From NCBI GenBank assembly GCA_002633005.1, contig NMRA01000106.1:293655-353654 (forward strand): 60,000 bases of DNA, read 5' to 3'. This stretch comes from Phoronis australis. Lineage: Eukaryota > Phoronida > Phoronidae. A program made the translations under genes and the position numbers. This document shows positions 35,001 to 45,500 of this stretch, in pieces. Every line of letters starts with the position of its first letter. The first letter of the stretch is position 1. The notes under the pieces were generated by a model. That model made no database searches. It saw nothing but the letters and a program-made list of their open reading frames with translations, and was not told the DNA's origin.

Positions 35001-37690
35001 GGGTATTATAGTGAACAGTGAGTGCCGTGTATGCAAAAACTGGCCTTGTTGAATAAGTACCGGGTCAAAAAGTGCCTTCGGGGAGCTAATATGCGACACT
35101 ACTGCACCTCTGCGATTGAGGCGTCACCTGTAGACCGGTAGAAACACCACATGTATGTTATGCATCAATCTTTAATAATTGCCAAAGCCGTACGTCGATT
35201 TTCAACATATGCTTCCAATGTCCAATTATCTTTGATTAAGCTTTGGAGTCTCAATTTGCTCAGAGAGTAATGACTCTACTTGCAGATTATATTTAAGTGA
35301 AATCATTTGTGTTTGTTTCGAGCCATGATTGTCAATGACATGTGATTGAATTATAAAACATTTCTGATTGCAATATCGCATGATAATTTACCCTCGAAGC
35401 ATGTGCACAATATTTCCAACCTTCCGCAGTATATAAAGTTTTGTAGAACTTATCGACAAGTATGTGCAGTTTGCCAAATGTCTTAAAGACTATAGAAGTC
35501 TAACTCAATGAAATCAATATGTTCTCAATGTCCGTACAATTAGAATTTTGACTTTATACCATTCTGCCAGTAATTTGGTCACGTGACCACATTTTTTACG
35601 AAACGTAAGCTTCATTTTCAACAAAACATCAGTATCGATCACGTGACCATGTTTCATTTGATTTAAGTGTTCATGATGAAATCTCAAAAACATTGTTACA
35701 GCAGTTTCAAAAGTTTTCATTTAATTTTCATAATTATGCAACTTTTTTCAAGTATATCACAAAGAAATATTTTTGATATTAGACTCTCATGCAAAAGGCG
35801 TTTAAGAGAACAGAGGATTATGAACCCGAATGGTCATTTCTGAAATACATGTACGGTGTTCCGAAATTAGCCAAATTTAGATTTTTTTCTAGGGTCTTGC
35901 ATAACTTTAACATCTTGGCATTCACTACATGTATTCAAAAGCTGTGCACATCTAGTCAGCGATATCCACTCACAGCTGGCCTAAAGCAAGTTCAACACGA
36001 AGAATGTTAGCTGACACGTCCAAACAATATTTTGATTACATCTTGCCGCTTCCTTGTACATTCTATGAAACATTCCATACTACTATCCATTCTTTCTGGG
36101 GGAACTCCTATGCTCTGGAATAAATATTAAACTTTAGTAGATGAGGAAAGCGCAAATTAAATGAGAAGCTCTTTATTATTGTAATTCACAAGCAGGGGTT
36201 GTTTTTTAAAACTGATATTTGGACAATTCCACTTGTAACAAAAAATTCCGCAACAAATATTTAGACTGTGTGAAGAAGTGGCATGTTATCTGTTTTTCCA
36301 CCCGCCTCAACACATGTCTCTCATTAAAATAAATCGAATAACCGATTTCCACAGTGATGGTTCTTGGAATAAACATTTGAATCAATTGTGTTGACCAAAA
36401 ACACAAACAAACCTTGTTTCAGCTCCCACGTCACACTCCCACGCAAACGTAAACACCATTATTTAATACAGGCCATGGCGGATCAGGTTTCTGTCTTTTC
36501 CTTTCGCTTCTCATGGCCCTGCTAAAAACGAAAATATCCAGATGTGTTTACTACACACGGATACTATAGTAAACAAGGTGCACTAGCGCGGGTAACACCT
36601 TTCAACTTTTGCCCGCGTAACAATAAACCCATTTAGCATACAAAATGTGAAAATAAACTGCCTGTGGTGTTGCATGGCTGAGATAATAAAGAAAAAAGTC
36701 AACAGTTTCAGGAAAACTTTGTGAGCACGTGCGTGTTTTGCCCGGATTTGAATTACGAGCTTGAGAACGGAAGAACGCAGATCGCCTAAGAAAAGTTTTG
36801 GTCCAGTGTGGTTAAACGTAAAATTAGTAGAATGACGGAAACTTGTTCTTTGAGTGCCGTAGTCCCCAACATAAACGATTGGGAAATTTGTGTTCATGTA
36901 CACATGTACACGTTCACACACGGTAAGTAGTTAACAGTCTCTTGTAAAAATCTACCTAATGCTATTAACCCACACCGGTCCTGAAGCAACAGCATTTCAA
37001 AAACAACGACTTCATGATTGACCATGACACGATTTTTAGACCAAACACATCGCCTATGCAGAGTGTGACGTCAAACATTTCAGTGCCGATATAGTGACCT
37101 AAACATACTTGCTATCAAAATATAACACAATTAAGTACATGTATGAGATGAAACACTTGAAGTGGAATAGGTTCGTACTTATTTGTTAATAAAGAATTCC
37201 AGTGAATTTCACAGGAGACAGTATACTCTTGGACCAAATGAATGTGAAAAACTAAAAATGTATAAAAAGTGCATACCTAATCTCTTTGTTCATTAAATGG
37301 AACCCTTGTATTTACCGACAATAAAGCTTTTTAAAATGTACTTCGATATCAAGCAGCTGGTGTCTTGAAAACAACATTTAGTCTTCGAATTGTTTGTATC
37401 GCCTACACACGGTTTTGAATTTTATTTGTTAACCGAGATTAAAATTCAATACCATTTTTCGCCACAAAAATGGGTAATTAAGGTTTGGCAATCACGTGAC
37501 GCGGTTTATTGCTCACGATCAAAACCTTCAAAGCCAAACCCCATGTATCTGAAGGCTCCAAGCACGTCGAACCCGCGTAGGCAGAAGAACTTCCTATTAC
37601 TGAATCATGGGACATCAAAACGGATACGTCAACGCTATTTCAAATTTCCACCTCGTTTCCAGATCTTTCTAACTTAATCACTTTACGTCA
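32081..37690. other. Long intergenic stretch without recognised gene
   Basis: Many short frames, none with a domain or a consistent exon chain. It contains an assembly gap in a G-run at 34679-34698 (three N). Confidence 0.4.
34679..34698. other. Assembly gap in a G-run
   Basis: Twelve or more G, three N, then five G: a homopolymer where assembly or base calling failed. The true length is unknown. Confidence 0.9.
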
Positions 37691-37700
37691 GCACTCGACA

Positions 37701-37708
37701 GCATAAAT
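37701..37708 (+). promoter_or_regulatory. TATA-like box of the GPPG protein gene
   Basis: GCATAAATAG lies about 195 bases before the ATG at 37901, and TTACGTCA (a CRE near-match) is about 15 bases upstream of it. Position is plausible for a core promoter. Confidence 0.35.
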
Positions 37709-37900
37709 AGACGGTAGACGCATATATCGGGCAGACACCATTCACAGACGTCTGGTAGACATCGGAACCATTCGGCAGATATCGGAACCTTGTCTGGTAC
37801 CGCTTTTGTTTACGTGAACGACCAAACGAGAAGCGAGGTTCTTATATTGAGAAGAACTGAACTGGATTTCACCAAACGAGTGACCGGACACTGAATTGAA

Positions 37901-38020
37901 ATGACTTTCACTGGTGAAGTTTTTATACTTTGTGTTTTAGTTGCAAGTGCCTTATGTGTCAGCCCACCACACTATGAGCATAAGATGGTAGCAGAATTGT
38001 TCGACCACCCGCTGTCTATG
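37901..38020 (+). CDS. GPPG protein gene, exon 1 (signal peptide)
   Basis: Forty codons from ATG to the donor GTGAGT (phase 0). A hydrophobic signal followed by PPHYEHKMVAELFDHPLSM. Confidence 0.72.
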
Positions 38021-40222
38021 GTGAGTTTTTTACTCATTCTTATCCGACGAAAATGTAGACGCAAAAATATTAAGAATTTAGCAAATATTCGAATTCTATG
38101 TCATTTATGTTCAGATAAATGGATGGGTGTGATGGTCGTAAGAATTGTGTGTTGAGATTTTGTCATGAGTTACAGAAACTTCAGAGCAATTAAAAAAAAG
38201 TCACATTATGTTTCTACGCCGTATGTCTTGCAAGTTTGTAGCGAAAACGTATTTTGTCGAAATAATAGTTTTAGTGTAGGTGTTGCCTAAACCGTCTGCA
38301 GATGACTGGAGCCCTGATCTCCAGGGTATTGCCAAAAACAACTACTGACCTGGGAACAGTGAATATTTTAACTGACCGAAGAGGTCGATTGTAATGTCCT
38401 GAGTTAGATAAAAAATATCTTAGAGAGCAACTGAATTAATTACGGCACAGTAGTGAAGTTTGAATTATTCGATATATCACGGCTTTCATTGCTAAACTTT
38501 TAAAAACTTGTTTGAGGTGAAAACACAATGAGTGCAGCTAAATTGTTCCATCGATCACAAGCTGCTTAGTGGCTGGCTACAAAGATGTCGACAGAAATGT
38601 TTTAAAATTAGGTGTTTCGCTTAGTACATCCGACCACCCACTCGGGATTCCTGGTAAGACGTGAACATGGTAACGTGTAGAGTTTTGTATTTCCTTGTGT
38701 AAGTACAGTGTATATGACAAAGTAACACTGAAGCGGCTTACGTGTAGAGGGAAGTAAAGACCGCTCTCTTCAACGCTAAATCTCACTCACATTCCTTGAA
38801 ATGAAAAGTAATCAAAGGAATTCCACCGTGCCGCGTGCTTTATTGATGAAATAGTCTAATTAGGTCAAACTCGTACCCCTAGACAGGTTGCTTCCGTCAA
38901 TCCCTTAACTTAACTACTTAACTAATCCCTTCTGGCAAGTCTCCCTGTCAGGAATAATAAGGCTGGTGTTTCCAATTCAGAATCGGCAAGTTGCTAGAGA
39001 AAATATTACCAGTTGGGGATTTGCGGTATCAAACGACACCGGAATGTTTAAAATTCCAATTTTGTACGGCTTTGCTTTCTCGAGGATGAATGTGTGCCAA
39101 ATGAGGTGGCCATTTTGCACACCCAGTAGTTCTATAAGTGTAATATATTAAATTCTTTTTATTTTCGCAATATCTTTAGTAAAATTGAGAGGATATCATC
39201 TGGGAACCGGGTTTGAAGAATTTTTTTTAAAATTTTTAAATGCATGATACACGTTGTACCAGACGTGCGCAGACCTTGCATGTGGGCCCATTGCGCTGAT
39301 CACCTGGAAATATTTTTATGCTTTAGTAATATTTCGTTAAAACCGAGCTGAGGAGCTAGAAACCTGGCTCAAGGGTTTAGCAGTGTGACCTGGTGGAAGA
39401 AGAAGAATTAGGTTTGCTATGAAATTCGTTTTAAGTAGCTTTTAACTGAAACGAAGCAGGTGACACATCTTTGAGAATGATTAAAGTTCACATTAAACAA
39501 AGGCTTGAATAGTGCAATTCTTTGAAAGTAAACACCCACACTCTCCTTACTTTCAGTGTGAAAGATGTGACTTGAGCAAAAGGTTTTGTATTAGAGACTG
39601 CTACACGCCAATCGGACCCCCTGGCACAAAGTTCGAGGGACCTGCTCCGCTAGAACTTGACGACTTTGTTGAATCGTCCGGCTCGGAGACAAATTCTGAT
39701 GAGACAGGGAACGGCCACATTGAGCTTGAATCAGGGATGCCAGTAGGGCCCCCTGGATCCGCCAGTCACGAAGACGGCCGCCAGCCGTTTGGCAGCAAAC
39801 GTGATGAAGTGGCGTTCGGTAGCGGCCCCCCGAGTTTCTTATCACACGGCCCCCCAGGAACATACAGCGTGGCACGCATCCCTGGCGCCCCAGGTATTAG
39901 TACTAATGCTCACACTGGAAACCGTAGGATGTCTCGGTCGGCACGTCTTGGTCATTTCATGAGGCACCGCACGAGTCCTGTAGGAGCACCAATGGGTCCT
40001 GCTTCAGGTGCGAATAGAGCCGCTGCAGGTCCTCCCGGTAGTATGAGAAGTGGAAATTTACCTGTCGGACGACCGGGCAGCAGGCCAGTCGGAGCCCCTG
40101 GCCAAATATGGCAGCCGTTGTCCATGTTGATGACTGGCCAAAGGTGTGCAGCTGATTGTATGCTTAGAAACTCTCAGTGTAAAAGAGTACACTGCCGGAG
40201 AACGGATGTGCCCTGGAGATGA
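37901..40222 (+). CDS. Secreted protein with GPPG/GAPG segments and two four-Cys clusters, 2 exons, 261 aa
   Basis: Exons 37901-38020 and 39557-40222 join in phase 0. The signal peptide (1-21, core VFILCVLVASALCV) precedes a short linker and a cysteine cluster CERCDLSKRFCIRDC. About 165 residues rich in Gly, Pro and Ser follow, with scattered GPPG (five times), GAPG, GRPG and GAPM blocks and an acidic patch. The end is a second cluster CAADCMLRNSQCKRVHC and a basic end. The two clusters have alike spacing (x2-x6-x3 and x3-x6-x4). The Gly-X-Y rhythm is too broken for a collagen helix. Dibasic sites (SKRD, NRRM) would allow processing. I do not recognise the family; a matrix or cuticle component or a peptide precursor are both possible. 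A lineage-specific gene is likely (inference). Confidence 0.72.
38021..39556 (+). other. Intron of the GPPG protein gene
   Basis: Begins GTGAGT and ends TTACTTTCAG. Nothing recognised inside. Confidence 0.55.
39557..40222 (+). CDS. GPPG protein gene, exon 2 (mature protein)
   Basis: Acceptor TTACTTTCAG; 221 codons and TGA at 40220-40222. GC content rises against the surrounding DNA. Both cysteine clusters and all GPPG blocks are here. The frame stays open 15 codons upstream of the acceptor, but the splice site and the phase match to exon 1 favour 39557. Confidence 0.8.
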   Translation, partial: CERCDLSKRFCIRDCYTPIGPPGTKFEGPAPLELDDFVESSGSETNSDETGNGHIELESGMPVGPPGSASHEDGRQPFGSKRDEVAFGSGPPSFLSHGPPGTYSVARIPGAPGISTNAHTGNRRMSRSARLGHFMRHRTSPVGAPMGPASGANRAAAGPPGSMRSGNLPVGRPGSRPVGAPGQIWQPLSMLMTGQRCAADCMLRNSQCKRVHCRRTDVPWR

Positions 40223-40360
40223 TGTAAACGCTCATAGTTGAAGCTGCAGTTCGCCCTGCTTAGCAGGCTTAAAACAAAAATCCAAATGAGTATTTCACTG
40301 TCACAAAATCGGACTCATAATATTCCTCATCGCAGTAGGATTGGCTCCGTTTCCAACAAG

Positions 40361-40473
40361 TATATCGAAACCACCAGTGACTCGAAAAACCGCTTCAGAG
40401 CTTATTGGGCTTGGCCAACCCCAAAATTGTGGATTCGAAAGTCGCTCATGTACGCATTGCGTGTAACTTGAGC
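40361..40473 (+). repeat. Dispersed repeat family A, copy 3
   Basis: CTTGGCCAACCCCAAAATTG, GATTCGAAAGTCGC and GTACGCATTGCGTGTAACTT parallel the copy at 2950-3066. It overlaps the likely 3' UTR of the GPPG gene. Confidence 0.5.
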
Positions 40474-42554
40474 TGGTGGCTCATCCAATCATGGATTACA
40501 GTTGTAACGTTTTCCAACTCGAAACTTAAATGAGTGAAGTGCAGCTTCAATTTGGAATATTGTTGTAAATGTTAATCTCTGTTGTATTTCGAATTTGTTG
40601 ATGTTTATATTGTAGACGAGTAGTTTCCATTTCCGAAAAATGAAATGGAAATCGATAAAACTAACTTAAAGCTACATTGCGTTTCAGTGTAAACCGTGGC
40701 GCACGTGCGCTAATTAATTACAAAACTCATATGTGCGACATTCTCTCGTGTTGTCGGTATCAGTTGATTTACTACTGTCAATTTGTTTACACTGTTTTCA
40801 GGTCGTTGACATCTAATTAGAAATTTCGCAACCGACTGTTATATTACCCGTGAAAACTAACGAGCAAGTAAAACGAGAAGTAATCTTCATTTCGCCGTCC
40901 ACTCAGCACTTCATAGCACTTGTCAGCTTGTTAAACGTCATTACATTTTACATTTCTCAAGGCGCAATTGGCTCGAGAACTTACGTTGCAGTCTTCGTTT
41001 GTTATTAACTCTGCGAATCACAAAGTTGCATCAAAAACGATCCCACCAACCGAATATCAAATTGTGAATCGCTAACATTTTTAAGTTTGGCCTCCACGCC
41101 GCCTGTTGGCAGACAGAATCTTAAATTATTAAAAAACATTTTGTTATCTCTATTTCCACGCCGCTAAAAGATTTACACATTTATATTACATGTAAATTGT
41201 TAAATCACATACGAAGACAAAATTCAACTACCCTAAACAATCTTCTCGCGTAACCAATTTTAGAACTGGGTAACCTAAAATGAATATTTTATTAGTAGAT
41301 CGAGTTATATTGAGAACTGCCTTGAGTATTTCTTCTTTTACGTACTGTGATATTCTAGTGTGTATATAGTTTTCATGTTGGAGAAAAATGTTATGTACGT
41401 GGTTAAACCGAAATATTCTAAATCAAAACAGATGCATGGCATGTGGTTAGAAAACGTTGAAGTACATGTAATTAGGTTAGTATGTCTGCGGTCGATAATT
41501 ACTGAAGTGTTCAATTTACATTGTTGTATTACATGTGTACTTTAAGTCAAAATGTTAACAGCACCCATTCCTTGATTAAATTTGTTTTGCAACTGATGTA
41601 AAACGCGTTTTATCAATCCTTACCTGGTGAATACAATGCATAGCTGAAGAGCGCGAAGGGTAGAAACATTGTCACCAACTGAAATCACTTGGACACAGCA
41701 TTCAGAGCATATGCCAGTTTTACTTTACTCTGTCGACTGAAGGATCTCACAACTTTATACATCCCGTAGAGGTGATTCTTCACTTTATACTATTACTAGT
41801 CCTACTGGCTGAACTAAACGGAAAACAAAGAGGGCTATTGACCATTCCAATCATGCCCTGTGAAAATATGTCAAACTCCCTGATTTGTCACAACCACAGG
41901 AACACATCATCGCAGTGTCCGTGTATACTCAAACACATGCCACGCCGTTTGCAAAACTAACGTGGGCGAGACTGTCAAACCAAATGCCAACGTTGATGAT
42001 GGCCCGCCCGCGTCTCTTTAAGATTCCCGCACGCACACGCCAAGCTGACCCTGAACACGTGTTTGAAATAGTGAGGGTGGTTTATCAGACATCTGATTGC
42101 ATGCGACGTCTGCCAGTTTTGAGACGCTGGACAAGTCGGTTAAAAAATCAACGTTCTGTTGCATATTGGGGGCTCAGAACGGCTTCGCGACTTTGAACTC
42201 CGCAGTGTCGAACCTGAATGGTATTTTGCACATGATGACACAAATTTACCTGTTACTTAACTGTGCATTATTCGAGACTCAAAAACCATATCTATTTTAC
42301 GAGATATATGTTTATTATAAACACTTTTCAGCTACAACTAATGTAAAACGCATTAGGTGCCACATGAATAACCAATATAAATACACGACTAAAAATATGT
42401 AATGTATTTGACGTGGCATCATGATGCACATCTACATTATCTTCAATAAACAGGCCAAAAGGCATCGTTAGCAATAAACAGCAACGATCCAATATCACGT
42501 GAAGACATTTATAAAATATAGTGAAAATATCTAGCTTCAAAATATCAAAAAGTA
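40474..42554. other. Intergenic stretch between convergent genes
   Basis: Probable 3' UTRs of the two convergent genes. A minus-strand AATAAA (TTTATT on plus at 42311-42316) could end the receptor gene. The overlapping plus frames at 41885-42402 show no domain. Confidence 0.4.
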
Positions 42555-42595
42555 TTAAATGAAAGAGGCACTTCTGACCAATGTCACCAGTCTTC
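42555..42595 (-). CDS. Receptor gene: candidate last exon
   Basis: A very good acceptor (TTTCTTTTTTTATTTTCTAG) is followed, in the phase required by the donor at 43102, by RRLVTLVRSASFI and TAA. The C-terminal S-F-I resembles a class I PDZ ligand (inference). Short length makes this uncertain. Confidence 0.4.
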
Positions 42596-45500
42596 CTAGA
42601 AAATAAAAAAAGAAATCGTTTACTGGGATGTATGCTTCTTCATAGTAATGATGACACAAAAGGACATAGCGTAAAATCGTAGAGCAGTTTTTTTCTTGGT
42701 GTTTATTACATTAGATTTACATGTAAGTGCTAGAAACGATGTAAGCCCAAGAAGCATCGAACAGCTGATTGATGCCAGGTGTAAGTTTCAAGACTCAATA
42801 ACAATGACCACCACAATGATTCAAATAAACCCATTGAAGTAGAGTCAAAAGAAAAGAACAATTAAATTAGTTATAATGACCATATGACACTGATAATGAC
42901 GCATTGAAAACGAAACGAGACTAAACACACGAGACACGGTTATCGTCTCAAATTGATGCACATGCAAAATGAGATTGATAATTTAAACTGAAACCACCAG
43001 GTGGAACCACCACGTGAAACCACCAGGTGAAACCACCAGGTGGAACCACCACGTGAAACCACCAGGTGAAACCAGCCGGTGAAACCACCAGGTGAAGCAT
43101 ACTTGCCTCTAAAAGCAGATCTGCTTCGTATTCATCTTCTGGTCGTCTGCGGAAAGTAAAGTAGATGTCGTATTATTTCACAAAACACAGGCCAGAAGGC
43201 AAAACTACTGCAAAGGATCTTTACAAAAAAACAGAAATCAAATTAAATTAACTTACTGGGGATCTTGAAATATTAGTTCAGCCTTTGGACCATAGACGAT
43301 TTCTCTTACTCTGAAAATAGCGATATAAAGACAATGGTAAATGCAATCAATCCCATGCAAAAGATGAGAATGTCACCAGAAATCGGTATGTTAAGGTATA
43401 TATCCCTTGAGATTGGTAGATGAAATAAGCTGCAAATCCCGAAAAAAGATGGGCCAAAATAGATATATACACGACGCTTTTGCTTAATCGAATATGGAGA
43501 AATCACGAAGCCACTGGGTAAGACCCAAAGGAAAGCATTGTTGAACCAGGTCCGAACTTAGAGACTCACTTTGAAATTTACACTGTACTTTAAAAACATT
43601 ACGTTTGATCGATTTGGGTACAATAAAACGTATTATAAGACACCACTGCAATACCAGAACCAGTCCTGCTTCCTCTATATGCCGTAAACTCGCAGGTTAA
43701 CGCCCTGGGTGCTTAAATTGGGAAACCCAAGCAGTGGGCGCCTAAAGCGAAAAATTGACAAAAAAGTCGGGAATGGGCGATTACCCGGGCACGGGCGTTA
43801 ACCCACGAGTTTACGGTAATATGGACAGTAAAGGAGAGGATGAGCATTAAGGGAAATAGTGTGAACCGATAATGATACAATTTGACAAACATGTAATCTA
43901 TACATGTAAGCTACTCTGTGACCGTAATCCGTGCATATGGTACAGAGCAGTCACAGAAGCCCTGTCCAAATAATGGCTGGCGTTCGAAAGCTTATTCACC
44001 GATGAAACGTAGATCGACTCACTTGTCTCTAAATCTACAAATGTTCTTAGCGTAGAGTACTGTAGCTAGGACGAACAACTTGAGAAGAGCTAAGGCGACG
44101 ATGCAGAAAGCAATCAAGAAAGTCTCGGCTGTCGCCACATCCGTTTGAGTCACTAAAATACAAACGGAGACGCCACGTTCACGAAGCAAAAATATCATTT
44201 CGACGGATAACGCCATTCCCTATAAATCAACATTTCAAAAACAAGAAAAAACAGAGTTATTTAAATCGTAATTGAAGTCAGTCGTGTTTACTCAATAAAC
44301 AGAAATTAAATCACCATTTCAAAAACAAGAAAAAATACAGGAGACATGTAAATCGTAATTGAAGCCAGTTCAGTCGTATTTACTTGTAAACAGAAATTAA
44401 ACATAGTTGAACGCATTCCGGTCCGACTTTATCATACTTATTACACCCTACTGTAGTTGTATAGTGTCGGACCATTTTGCGGGCGGTAATATTGCTTTGG
44501 AAACAAACTTAATAGAAATGTTTACCCTCTCCCCTGCCAGTGTACGTTACTCCATAAGCATTCACTAGAGTGTAATGACCGTCGTGGTAGACCATGCACG
44601 CGTAGAAACCCTCGTTATGATCGTTATTGGACGGCTTCAGAAAGAGTACGTTACCAAAGTCTCGACCTGGTTCCTGAAAGAAACCATTTAGCAAAGCGGC
44701 AAAATTACTACATTAAAGCTTTTAAGACCGATTTAGTCATCAGTTTCACACCCAGCAGTGTCCCCGTCACCACTGCGTAATCTCCAAAACTTCAGGTGCC
44801 CAGTACTGCATCCCGCAGTACTTAAGTGCTGCGGACAGAAGGTTTTGAAGCCAGTACGGAAATAATAGTTTGAAGCCAGTACGGAAATAATATTTGGCAG
44901 TGTGTATTCACGGCGTTAAACGACTGAGATTTCTACGGAAGTAAGAGCAGAATAGCTGGCAGCGAGTCAGAAGATGGGTGACAACTAGAGGGATTACACT
45001 ACAGTTAGCAGCCCTGTCACTATAAATCAGGGCTGGGCTGCATAAAACTTCAAAATTATCCGCTGGATAAGTTTGATTGTTGTATGACGTCAGGTTGTTC
45101 AATTAATAGCAATATGAGGCGGAATAATGCGACGTCTTTGTTGCTATACGGCGTATAACGTTTATGCAACTGGGCCCTGATTGCTACCGTCACCACCAAC
45201 AGACTTCGCTATTACACAATCACATCTATAATCAGTGTCAGCTCAATAATGGTCACCATAAATTCAACACAGTTGCCACTTATATCAATATCAATATCAA
45301 TACCAAGTTGCCACTTCATCAATATCAAGAACAGTAAAGGAACGTTTTCGTCAAGAAAAAAGTATTTTCTGAGATGGTCCTCAGCGCTAACTCGAATCTG
45401 CAACTCCAGCGGTCGAAATTTAATTCGCTCTGCCGATGGAACCAAACAGACAAATGGAGTGAGATTAATTTAAGCGTACTTAATTCGAAAAGTCATGGAC

